From contig QAKZ01000091.1 in the NCBI GenBank assembly GCA_003150175.1, forward strand, positions 38,311 to 61,120: a stretch of DNA of 22,810 nucleotides. The letters run 5' to 3'. Numbering within the stretch: position 1 is the stretch's first letter; each line of letters begins with the position of its first letter. The DNA is from Coriobacteriia bacterium (lineage in GTDB: Bacteria; Actinomycetota; Coriobacteriia; Coriobacteriales; Atopobiaceae). Under the pieces are notes generated by a model that ran no database searches, was not told the origin of the DNA, and was given only the letters and a program-made list of their open reading frames with translations. The translations under genes were made by a program, and so were the position numbers. This document shows positions 14,673 through 21,224 of the stretch, one piece after another.

Positions 14673-14713
14673 TACTATAGAGACAAAACGATTTTGATCG
14701 GCTGGAAAGACAC

Positions 14714-15421
14714 ATGACCACCCTCTACGACAAGGTCCGCGAGGACCTCCTGGAAAAGATCCGGACCGGTGCCTACCCCGAGGGCGAGACAATCCCCTCT
14801 GAGCCCGAGCTCGCGCAGATCTACGGCGTGAGCCGCGCGACCATTCGGCAGGCGCTGCAGATCCTCTCGGACGAAGGCTACGTCGAGAAGCGCCGTCGCC
14901 GCGGCACCATCGTGACGAAGCCCAAGGTCGACCAGAGCTTCACGCTCGAGGTCAGCAGCTTCGAGGACGCCATGCGGACGGAGGGGCGCCTGCCCAGGAC
15001 CAACGTCATCCTGTTCCGCGCCGAGATCGCGAGCGAGGAGGTCGCGCGCAAGCTCGGGCTTTCGGGCAAAGATAAAGTCTACAAGCTCGTGCGCCTGCGC
15101 TACGTCGACGACCAGCCGAACGTCTTTGTCGAGAGCTACGTGCCGTGCGCTCCCTACCCCGGCCTCGACGGCTACGACTTCAACGAGGAGAGCCTGTACG
15201 CCGCGATGGACGCGTGCGGCGAGCCCGTGGCGAGCGCCCGGCGGCGTTTCGAGGCCATCAGAGCCGAGGGTGCCGCGACGACCCTGCTCGACGTCGAGGC
15301 CGGCGACCCGCTGATCCTCTTCCACACCATCGGCTACGACGCCGCCGGCCGCCCCGTCGAGTACTCCATCGCACGCTACCGCGGCGCCAGCAACTCCTTC
15401 GAGATCTCCGTCACTCGGTGA
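14714..15421 (+). CDS. GntR-family regulator, HutC subfamily with UTRA domain
   Basis: 235 residues. N-terminal winged helix-turn-helix: [20 protein letters not shown], then [20 protein letters not shown] and [13 protein letters not shown]. The C-terminal ligand-binding UTRA domain (about 85-232) includes [14 protein letters not shown], the FVESYVP segment and [16 protein letters not shown] regulators bind sugars, sugar phosphates or amino acids and are usually displaced from DNA by the ligand. Divergent from deoC-manA-SDR, so a phosphorylated sugar such as deoxyribose-5-phosphate or a hexose phosphate is a reasonable guess. Its final codons and stop overlap a copy of the TGACAGTCATTGCGTG repeat. 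Confidence 0.93.
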   Translation: MTTLYDKVREDLLEKIRTGAYPEGETIPSEPELAQIYGVSRATIRQALQILSDEGYVEKRRRRGTIVTKPKVDQSFTLEVSSFEDAMRTEGRLPRTNVILFRAEIASEEVARKLGLSGKDKVYKLVRLRYVDDQPNVFVESYVPCAPYPGLDGYDFNEESLYAAMDACGEPVASARRRFEAIRAEGAATTLLDVEAGDPLILFHTIGYDAAGRPVEYSIARYRGASNSFEISVTR

Positions 15422-15438
15422 CAGTCATTGCGTGCAGC
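15412..15438 (+). repeat. Fourth copy of the TGACAGTCATTGCGTGCAG repeat, over the gntR stop
   Basis: Identical 19-bp core (15419-15437), with CACT a few bases before it as in copies 1 and 3. The TGA at its start is the gntR stop codon, so the repeat supplies the end of the reading frame. It is a single copy here, unlike the inverted cluster at 7172-7280. Confidence 0.88.
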
Positions 15439-15466
15439 AGTTCACGAAGCGTTTACAAAAAAGGGG

Positions 15467-15496
15467 TTGCGCGGCGGCGCTGCAGCGGAGTAAAGT
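15467..15496 (+). promoter_or_regulatory. Promoter of the Trp leader/ECF S-component transcript
   Basis: TTGCGC (15467-15472), 18-nt spacer, TAAAGT (15491-15496). It is placed about 50 nt upstream of the leader peptide start codon, giving a leader of roughly 210 nt before the S-component gene. A LacI-operator-like CGAAGCGTTTAC lies just upstream (15445-15456). Confidence 0.5.
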
Positions 15497-15544
15497 GTGC
15501 CGCAAGCGCAAGAGATCACGAAGACCGCAGAGAGGAGCGCCCAG

Positions 15545-15607
15545 ATGTCTAACTTCATGAACAACAACTGGTGGTGGCGCAACTCGAACTCGGTCGGTCG
15601 ATCGTGA
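15545..15607 (+). CDS. Tryptophan leader peptide (attenuator), 20 residues
   Basis: A short ORF with GAGGAG 7 nt before its ATG encodes MSNFMNNNWWWRNSNSVGRS. Three consecutive Trp codons (15569-15577) in 20 residues are the signature of a ribosome-mediated tryptophan attenuator. The stop at 15607 lies 31 nt before a strong terminator hairpin. Ribosome stalling on the Trp codons when charged tRNA-Trp is scarce would change folding of the RNA that follows. A 6-bp pairing of TGGCGC (third Trp codon plus Arg) with GCGCCA (15616-15621) can act as the 1:2 helix. GAGTCTT (15606-15612) can pair with AGGGCTC (15638-15644) as an antiterminator. The alternative pairings are my manual reading; the peptide and terminator are plain. 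Confidence 0.85.
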   Translation: MSNFMNNNWWWRNSNSVGRS

Positions 15608-15638
15608 GTCTTGTCGCGCCATAGTTACGCGAACAGAA

Positions 15639-15668
15639 GGGCTCCCGGTTAGACCGGGGGCCCTTTTT
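15639..15668 (+). terminator. Attenuator terminator before the ECF S component
   Basis: An 11-bp stem (15639-15649 with 15653-15663, arm GGGCTCCCGGT, one G-U pair, TAG loop) runs directly into six T residues. It sits between the Trp leader peptide and the S-component gene, 47 nt before the ATG. A terminator ahead of the only gene of the unit makes sense only as a conditional switch. Confidence 0.9.
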
Positions 15669-15714
15669 TGTTCGTAAAACCCGGCAAACAGCCACAACGC
15701 AAAGGAGAAACACC

Positions 15715-16299
15715 ATGTCCCAGCAGAACACCAACACCGCCGACACCCAGCAGGCCCGCACCGTCGAGTCCGTCGACCGCGGCAAGCTCGACCTCAAGGC
15801 CCTCACCCTCTACGCCATCCTGCTCGCCGCCGGCTTCGTCCTCAACATGACCGTCTCGAAGTTCTTCAGCGGCCTCACCGGCGGCATCCTCTCGCCCGAG
15901 TTCATCATCGCCGCCTTCTGCCTGGAGATACTCATCATCAAACCCAACATCGGGCAGGCCGCCGTCATCGGCCTTCTTGCCGGCGTCGTGATCCAGATCA
16001 CGGCCTCCGTCAAGGGCCCCGACCTCATCGCCGAGCCCGTCGCCGCCGTCGTCATGGCGCTGCTCGTCTCGGCCCTCGGCAAGGGCGGCGCCAAGGGCGC
16101 GCTCCCGCTCGTCGGCACCTTCGTCGTGACCTGCATCTCCGGCCTCATCTACGCCGTCATCTTCGCCTGCCTCGTCCAGCGCAACCCTGCCCTCATTGGC
16201 GTCATGGCCCCGGTCGTCGCCGCCACGGGCGTCTGCAACGCCATCATCGTCGCCGCGCTCTTCGTCCCCATCAAGAAGGCCCTCAAGCTCAACGACTAG
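15715..16299 (+). CDS. ECF transporter S component, predicted tryptophan-specific
   Basis: 194 residues, about six hydrophobic helices after a hydrophilic N-terminus of about 25 residues. Segments include LYAILLAAGFVLNMTV, SPEFIIAAFCLEILII, QAAVIGLLAGVVIQI, the P-L-V-G-T-F-V-V helix and GVCNAIIVAALFVPI. The size and helix pattern fit an S component, the substrate-binding subunit of energy-coupling-factor importers. The ATG has AAGGAG 7 nt upstream. The Trp-codon attenuator before it points to L-tryptophan uptake, as with the TrpP S-component family. The fused EcfA-EcfA' and EcfT genes follow 165 bp downstream. Sequence alone would only say 'S component'; the substrate comes from regulation. 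Confidence 0.85.
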   Translation: MSQQNTNTADTQQARTVESVDRGKLDLKALTLYAILLAAGFVLNMTVSKFFSGLTGGILSPEFIIAAFCLEILIIKPNIGQAAVIGLLAGVVIQITASVKGPDLIAEPVAAVVMALLVSALGKGGAKGALPLVGTFVVTCISGLIYAVIFACLVQRNPALIGVMAPVVAATGVCNAIIVAALFVPIKKALKLND

Positions 16300-16347
16300 C
16301 GACAGTCCGGCACGCCTCAGGCAAGTAACTTCTTGCTACCATTGAAC

Positions 16348-16382
16348 GCGCCGGTCCCTCAGCGGGCCGGCGCTTCTTCTTT
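16348..16382 (+). terminator. Terminator after the ECF S component
   Basis: GCGCCGGTCC with GGGCCGGCGC gives a 10-bp stem with one G-U pair and a 6-nt loop, followed by TTCTTCTTT. It separates the S-component gene from the EcfAA'-EcfT genes, so the energy module may have its own promoter or depend on read-through. Confidence 0.78.
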
Positions 16383-16418
16383 ACTAGAACCGCACCGCAC
16401 CGACTGCATCAAATAAGA

Positions 16419-16451
16419 AATGATAAAAAGGGACTGTCCCTTTTTATCATT
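16419..16451. repeat. Perfect 33-bp palindrome before the fused EcfA gene
   Basis: 16-bp arms AATGATAAAAAGGGAC (16419-16434) and their exact complement (16436-16451) around a single T. It lies 13 bp before the GTG start of EcfAA' and overlaps the spurious ATG at 16420. The AT-rich arms could form a hairpin near the start or be a two-fold operator. It could also be one of the long palindromes scattered in this window. Confidence 0.8.
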
Positions 16452-16464
16452 GGAAAGGCTCCGC

Positions 16465-18258
16465 GTGAGCGAGAAGAACACGATCATCGAGCTGAAGGAC
16501 GTCTCCTTCGCGTACAGCGAGGGCGCCGAGCGCGCCCTCGACCACGTCGACCTCGCCGTGCGCGAGGGCGAGTTCGTGGGCGTCATCGGCCCCTCGGGCG
16601 CCGGCAAGTCGACGCTCGCCGCCGTGATGAGCGGCGCCATCCCCCACCACTTCAGCGGCCAGCTCTTTGGCGTGACCCTCGTGGACGGCCAAGACACCTG
16701 CGAGGTCACCCTCACCGACATCAGCCGCATCGTCGGCAGCGTCCTGCAGGACATCGACTCGCAGATGGTCGCCTCCGTCGTCGAGGACGAGATGCTCTTC
16801 GGCCTCGAGAACTTCGGCGTGCCGCACGACCAGATCGAGGACCGCATCCAGCAGACCCTCGCCACCGTCGGCATCGCCGACCTGCACGACCGCGAGATCG
16901 CCACGCTCTCGGGCGGCCAGAAGCAGAAGGTCGCCATCGCCGCGATCCTCGCGCTCGCGCCGCGCGTCCTCGTGCTCGACGAACCCACTGCAGCGCTCGA
17001 CCCCGCGAGCTCCACGCTCGTCTTCGAGACGCTCCGCCGCGTCAACGAGCTCGCGGGCATCACCGTCGTCGTCATCGAGCAAAAGGTCGCCCTGCTGTGC
17101 AAGTACTGCGAGCGCGTGCTCGTGATGAGCGAGGGCCGGCTCGCCTTCGACGGCGAGCCGCACGAGGTGTTCGCCCACGCCCGTGAGCTGCGCCAGATGG
17201 GCGTCGACAGCCCTCGCGTGGCGAGAATGGCGAACAGCCTGGCCCAGAAGGGCATCCTTCCCGCCGGCGGGCGCCCGTGCCTGAACGTCCCGGAGGCAAA
17301 GGAGCTCGTGGCGGGGCTTGTGGCCGGGGCGCGCGGCGAGGCCGACGCCCGCGCCGCCGCGAGCGCAGAGCCCGCCCCCGCGGCGCCGGCCGCCGCCCAC
17401 GTGCCCGCCCCGCGCCCGCAGGCCGAGGGAGCCGAGCCGGTGGTCGAGCTCGACCACGTGAACTTCGCCTATCCCAACGGCGGCGCGACCGTCGACGACC
17501 TGCAGATGCGCGTCTATCCCGGCGAGCTCGTGGGCATCGTCGGCCAGAACGGCGCGGGCAAGACGACCCTGACAAAGCTGCTCAACGGGCTTCTGCGCCC
17601 CGCGTCCGGCACCGTGCGCATCGCGGGCATCGACACCAAGGGCGTTCCCACCTCCACCATCGCCGCCCACTGCGCGACGCTCTTCCAGAACCCCGACCGG
17701 CAGATCTGCAAGGACACCGTGCTCGAGGAGGTCGCCTTCGGTCTCACGCTCCACGGCATGCCCGAGCCGGAGGCGCGCCAGAAGGCCGCCGCGGTCGCCG
17801 AGCGCTTCGGGCTGCCGCTCGACGAGTCGCCCTTCTCGCTTTCCCGCGGGCAGCGCCAGATGGTGGCCCTGGCCTCCGTCGTCGTGCTCGACCCCGACGT
17901 CGTGCTCCTCGACGAGCCCACGAGCGGCCTCGACTACCGCGAGTGCATGACCGTCATGGAGACGGTGCGCGAGATGGCCGGCCGCGGCTGCGCCGTGATC
18001 ATGGTCTGCCACGACATGGAGGTCGTGAGCGACTTCGCGCAGCGCCTGGTCGTCATGGCCAACGGCCGCATCCTCGCGCGCGGCGAGGCCAGCCAGGTGT
18101 TCGCCGACGATGACCTGATGGCCGCGGCCTACGTCGAGCCGCCCCAGGTCATCGCGCTTTCCAAGGAGCTCGCGCGCGACGTCGACCCGGCGTTCGCGAA
18201 CATAAGCGAGGTTTCCCAAGTCGTCGACCTCGTGGAGGAGATGGTCCGCCGTGGGTAG
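16465..18258 (+). CDS. ECF transporter ATPase, EcfA and EcfA' fused
   Basis: 597 residues with two complete ABC domains in one chain. The GTG at 16465 is preferred over the in-frame ATG at 16420, which lies in the palindrome. Domain 1: Walker A GPSGAGKS (about 42-49), signature LSGGQKQK (about 148), Walker B VLVLDEPTAALD. An Ala/Pro-rich linker spans about 292-325. Domain 2: Walker A GQNGAGKT (about 360-367), degenerate signature LSRGQRQM (about 459), Walker B VVLLDEPTSGLD and H-loop VCHD. In most ECF systems these are two genes. EcfT begins 8 bp before its stop, so translation is coupled. The chain would power the S component just upstream and possibly other S proteins in the genome. Confidence 0.93.
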   Translation: MSEKNTIIELKDVSFAYSEGAERALDHVDLAVREGEFVGVIGPSGAGKSTLAAVMSGAIPHHFSGQLFGVTLVDGQDTCEVTLTDISRIVGSVLQDIDSQMVASVVEDEMLFGLENFGVPHDQIEDRIQQTLATVGIADLHDREIATLSGGQKQKVAIAAILALAPRVLVLDEPTAALDPASSTLVFETLRRVNELAGITVVVIEQKVALLCKYCERVLVMSEGRLAFDGEPHEVFAHARELRQMGVDSPRVARMANSLAQKGILPAGGRPCLNVPEAKELVAGLVAGARGEADARAAASAEPAPAAPAAAHVPAPRPQAEGAEPVVELDHVNFAYPNGGATVDDLQMRVYPGELVGIVGQNGAGKTTLTKLLNGLLRPASGTVRIAGIDTKGVPTSTIAAHCATLFQNPDRQICKDTVLEEVAFGLTLHGMPEPEARQKAAAVAERFGLPLDESPFSLSRGQRQMVALASVVVLDPDVVLLDEPTSGLDYRECMTVMETVREMAGRGCAVIMVCHDMEVVSDFAQRLVVMANGRILARGEASQVFADDDLMAAAYVEPPQVIALSKELARDVDPAFANISEVSQVVDLVEEMVRRG

Positions 18259-18997
18259 CGTCATCGATTACATCCCGGGCACTTCCCTTTTGCACAAGCT
18301 GAACCCCGTGACCAAGCTCGCCCTGGCGGCGGCGATCATCCTCGCCACCTTCCTCGGGGACACCTACGCGCTCCTCATAGCGCTCCTGGCGCTCACGTTC
18401 GTGCTCGGCGCCTACGCGCACGCGAACGCGGGCCTGGTGAGCCTTGCCAAGCTGATGGTCCCTCTTTCCGTCATCATGCTCGTGCTGCAGACGGCCTTCA
18501 TCCGCACCGGCGCGGTCGTCTGCGCCTGGGTTACGGTCGACGGCCTGGTCACGGGCACGAAAGCCGCGCTGCGCCTGCTCGGCGTGGCCCTGCCGCTCAT
18601 CCTCATGCTCAGCGTGACCAAGCTGAACGACCTCGCCAACGCCGTCGTCGAGGTGCTCCACGTTCCTTACCGCTACGCGTTCACCTTCACGACCGCGCTG
18701 CGCTTCGTCCCCGTGTTCAGCCAAGAGATGAACGCCATCATGGAGGCGCAGACCGCCCGCGGCGTCGAGTACGACACAAAGAACCCCATCCGCAAGCTGC
18801 AGCTCATGCTGCCGCTGTGCGTGCCCCTGCTCGTGAGCTCTGTGGGCAAGACGGACGCCACGGCCCTCGCCGCCGAGCAGCGCGGGTTCTACCTGCGCAC
18901 GCGCGAGAGCAGCTACAAGCGCTACCCGATGGTCGCCGCCGACTACGCCGTGCTCGCCATCTGCGCGGTGCTCCTCGTCCTCGGCATCGCGTTCTAG
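18251..18997 (+). CDS. ecfT: ECF transporter transmembrane protein EcfT
   Basis: 248 residues. GTG start overlaps the ATPase stop by 8 nt. Family opening SVIDYIPGTSLLHKLNPVTK, then four or five hydrophobic segments. Two coupling-helix motifs contact the ATPases: AQTARG (about 167-171) and AEQRGF (about 208-213). EcfT links the two ATPase halves to the S component; the order S, AA', T makes a complete transporter in one stretch. Last gene before a convergent gene; no U-tract terminator follows, only the long palindrome at 19052. Confidence 0.95.
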   Translation: MGSVIDYIPGTSLLHKLNPVTKLALAAAIILATFLGDTYALLIALLALTFVLGAYAHANAGLVSLAKLMVPLSVIMLVLQTAFIRTGAVVCAWVTVDGLVTGTKAALRLLGVALPLILMLSVTKLNDLANAVVEVLHVPYRYAFTFTTALRFVPVFSQEMNAIMEAQTARGVEYDTKNPIRKLQLMLPLCVPLLVSSVGKTDATALAAEQRGFYLRTRESSYKRYPMVAADYAVLAICAVLLVLGIAF

Positions 18998-19051
18998 CCT
19001 CAAGAGGACTGCCGCCGGCCTACGGCGTCGATTCGCCGCCAAGGCACCCAA

Positions 19052-19102
19052 GGGACGGGCACGGGCCCCGCGCTTTTGAGCCGCGGGGCCCGTGCCCGTC
19101 CC
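19052..19102. repeat. Perfect 21-bp inverted repeat, GGGACGGGCACGGG family
   Basis: Arms 19052-19072 and 19082-19102 are exact complements with a 9-nt loop (CTTTTGAGC). No U-run follows on either strand. It lies between the convergent ecfT and YARHG genes, where it might block read-through from both sides. A related, imperfect structure is at 22494-22547. Two 14-bp direct repeats (CTGGCGCAG(C/G)CCAC at 19121 and 19162) flank it toward the YARHG gene. Confidence 0.85.
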
Positions 19103-19181
19103 CTATCTCTGTGATTTGCCCTGGCGCAGCCCACCAGCACAAGCCATCTGACACAGCCCGCCTGGCGCAGGCCACGGACTG

Positions 19182-20216
19182 CTAGTGGAGGTACTGCGAG
19201 CCGATCGACTTCTCGTAGGCCAGGAGCGCGTCGGCGTTCTTTTTCTCGTAGTCGTTGAGCGGCGAGGGCATCGAGTCGAACTCCTCGGAGGAATACCGCG
19301 GCACGTACCAGGACTTTCGCGAGAAGTACCGCGCGAGGTCGGCGTTGCGGAACGCGCGGCCGTGGCGGGCGAAGATCTCGTTGCGGGCAACGTAGAGCTC
19401 CCAGTCGGAAAGCCCGCCGAAGTCGGAGCTCGAGTAGTAGACCTTGTCGCTGTTCGGGAGGATGTAGTCGGCTGAGTCGATGTGCTCGACCACGGGCTGG
19501 ACGACCACGACCTTGGTCGGAGACGAGGCGTCGGAGGACTTGCTCGACGAGTCGTCCTTCTTCTCGTCCTTCTTGTCTTCCTTCGGCGCGGGCGGGTTGT
19601 AGGTGAAGCCGACGGCGTCCCACGTGCGGTCGGAGCCGGCGGGCGCGATGGTCACGGAGCGCGGCGAGGTCGAGCCGGCGGGGATGTTGGACTGGAAGGT
19701 GAGCTGGTAGGTGCCCCCGCCGTTGGACACGAGGTCGCGCACGGTCGCGGAAGCGTTGGAGCCGTCAGAGTCCTTCTCGGTGACCGAGAAGTCCGTCGCG
19801 GCGAGGCCGGAGGAGGGCTCGCCGGCGCCGTCGGTGATCCTCAGCGTCGCCACGACGGCGGGGCAGGCGGAGGCATCGTTACCGCTCACCTGGATCGTGA
19901 GCATGCTCTGGTCGGCTGCCTGCTGCTGCGCGGCCGAGTCGCTGTTGGCCTGGGCGATCCTCGGGATGACCACCGCGCCGCACACGACGCCGACGACGAC
20001 CACGGCGGCGACCAGCGCCGCGATGACGGGCACGGGCGCGCCGCCCTTCTTTGCCCCCACGGGCTCGGCGGACTGGCCCGCAATGAAGGGCCTCTCACGC
20101 ACGACGGTCGCGTCGGCCGCATCGTCGCCGACGGCCCCGACCTCGACCCTCGCCCCGCACTCGGGGCAAAAGACGGAGTCGTCCTCGATTTGCTTTCCGC
20201 AGCTTGGGCAGAACAT
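19182..20216 (-). CDS. Zinc-ribbon, single-pass membrane protein with C-terminal YARHG domain
   Basis: 344 residues, ATG at 20216 with TTAGGAG upstream. Order: zinc ribbon MFCPSCG...FCPECG (Cys 3, 6, 17, 20); a polar linker; membrane segment at about 62-84; an extracytoplasmic beta-rich region; a Lys/Asp/Ser-rich linker. The C-terminal YARHG domain (about 258-340) contains LSDWELYVARNEIFARHGR and SWYVPRYSS. YARHG domains are extracellular and of unknown function, common in Coriobacteriia and Clostridia; the zinc ribbon sits in the cytoplasm. It follows an amidase and a CapA-like protein on the same strand, suggesting a cell-envelope job. Domain assignments are confident, the role is not. Confidence 0.88.
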   Translation of the reverse strand: MFCPSCGKQIEDDSVFCPECGARVEVGAVGDDAADATVVRERPFIAGQSAEPVGAKKGGAPVPVIAALVAAVVVVGVVCGAVVIPRIAQANSDSAAQQQAADQSMLTIQVSGNDASACPAVVATLRITDGAGEPSSGLAATDFSVTEKDSDGSNASATVRDLVSNGGGTYQLTFQSNIPAGSTSPRSVTIAPAGSDRTWDAVGFTYNPPAPKEDKKDEKKDDSSSKSSDASSPTKVVVVQPVVEHIDSADYILPNSDKVYYSSSDFGGLSDWELYVARNEIFARHGRAFRNADLARYFSRKSWYVPRYSSEEFDSMPSPLNDYEKKNADALLAYEKSIGSQYLH

Positions 20217-20271
20217 CGTTGCTCCTAACGTAATGGGCGGCAGGGCCCGTGGGCAGCGTAGCGTGCCGCTC

Positions 20272-21099
20272 TTAGCGCGACTGGCCGTCGTGCGTGCGGG
20301 TCTCCTGATAATTAGCGAGGTAGGCCGCGAACTCCGGCGAGGTGTCCGAGTTGCCGTCGCGCCACGCCTTGTGGTCGATGATGGTGCTCTCGAACCCATA
20401 ATACGCATCTATATAGGCGACGAGCCCGTCGAGCGCCTCGAGCTGGACCTTCGGGTAGTCGCCCGACCCGCCCACATGGACGATCTCGATGCCGACCGAC
20501 CAGGAGTTCATCCCATAGTCGGGGTGCGTCGGGCCGATGGGCTGCGTGCCGAGCTTGTCGTCGCGGGACTCGTCCTCGACGCCATAGAGCGCGTTCTTCC
20601 CCGCGTCGCCGAACCCGGCGTGGTGCGCGATCCGGTCCAGGGGCACGCACTGGGCAATCGAGCCGTCCTTGCCCACGACGAAGTGCGCCGCGACGAGGTT
20701 GCCGTTCGATTCCCACCAGTCGATGGTGTCCGCCGGGGACGAGTCGCCCTCGGTATCGTGCAAGACGATGTACTTCTGGCAGTCGGCGGGCTTCGGGCCA
20801 TGGTCGAGGTCTTCGTAGCAGCGCTCCGAGATGTGGAGAGAAGCGCGGAGGTCGTCGGCCAAGGACGCAGGGATGGGCGTTGCATCGGCTGGGTCGTCGC
20901 TCGCACCGCTCACATCATCTGCCTGCGCCTGGTTGTCCCCCGCATCGGGGACAGCATCCGCCGCGCGATCCTCGACGACCCCTTTGGACCCCTCGGGCGC
21001 AGGGCCGCTTCCCGCGTCGACGGCGGGCGCGGCGCACCCGCCGAGCGCGAGCGCCAAGGACAGCGACGATCCAATAGAGATCAGAGTCTTAACCTTCAA
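20272..21099 (-). CDS. N-acetylmuramoyl-L-alanine amidase lipoprotein (Amidase_2)
   Basis: 275 residues from a TTG at 21099 with GGGGAG 5 nt upstream; longer readings in this frame run into the preceding gene. The N-terminus MKVKTLISIGSSLSLALAL followed by GGC is a lipoprotein signal with Cys about 22. A low-complexity Asp/Ala linker leads to the catalytic domain. Candidate Zn ligands are His about 114 in IVLHDTEG, His about 243 in IIDHKAW and Asp about 252 in SDTSPEF. SWSVGIEIVHVG provides the expected Glu. Typical Amidase_2 enzymes cut the bond between N-acetylmuramate and L-alanine in peptidoglycan. It lies between the CapA-like gene and the YARHG gene on the same strand. Confidence 0.87.
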   Translation of the reverse strand: MKVKTLISIGSSLSLALALGGCAAPAVDAGSGPAPEGSKGVVEDRAADAVPDAGDNQAQADDVSGASDDPADATPIPASLADDLRASLHISERCYEDLDHGPKPADCQKYIVLHDTEGDSSPADTIDWWESNGNLVAAHFVVGKDGSIAQCVPLDRIAHHAGFGDAGKNALYGVEDESRDDKLGTQPIGPTHPDYGMNSWSVGIEIVHVGGSGDYPKVQLEALDGLVAYIDAYYGFESTIIDHKAWRDGNSDTSPEFAAYLANYQETRTHDGQSR

Positions 21100-21224
21100 C
21101 CGTTCTCCCCCCGTTGATGTGGGGCCCTGACCCAAAAGCCCGCCGCAATTCTCGCGCTTCTTCTTGCCGCGAAAAGCGACCGCCGCAGGCGCCGTGCCGC
21201 CGGTGCCGGCCCCAGCTCGGCGCC

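Noticed and set aside
15497..15714. T-box riboswitch before the ECF S component
   Set aside because: No T-box consensus (AGGGTGG..ACCGCG) or specifier stem is visible; the leader ORF with three Trp codons explains the terminator better.
16420..16464. ATG at 16420 as the start of EcfAA'
   Set aside because: It would translate the 33-bp palindrome into unconserved residues and has no Shine-Dalgarno; the GTG at 16465 begins the family N-terminus.
16447..18264. A 605-codon minus-strand frame opposite the fused EcfA gene
   Set aside because: Low-complexity antisense of the ABC domains; no recognisable motif.
21100..21224. N-terminal extension of the amidase into the CapA gene
   Set aside because: The frame is open, but the TTG at 21099 has a good Shine-Dalgarno and starts a lipoprotein signal; upstream residues are Arg-rich shadow sequence.
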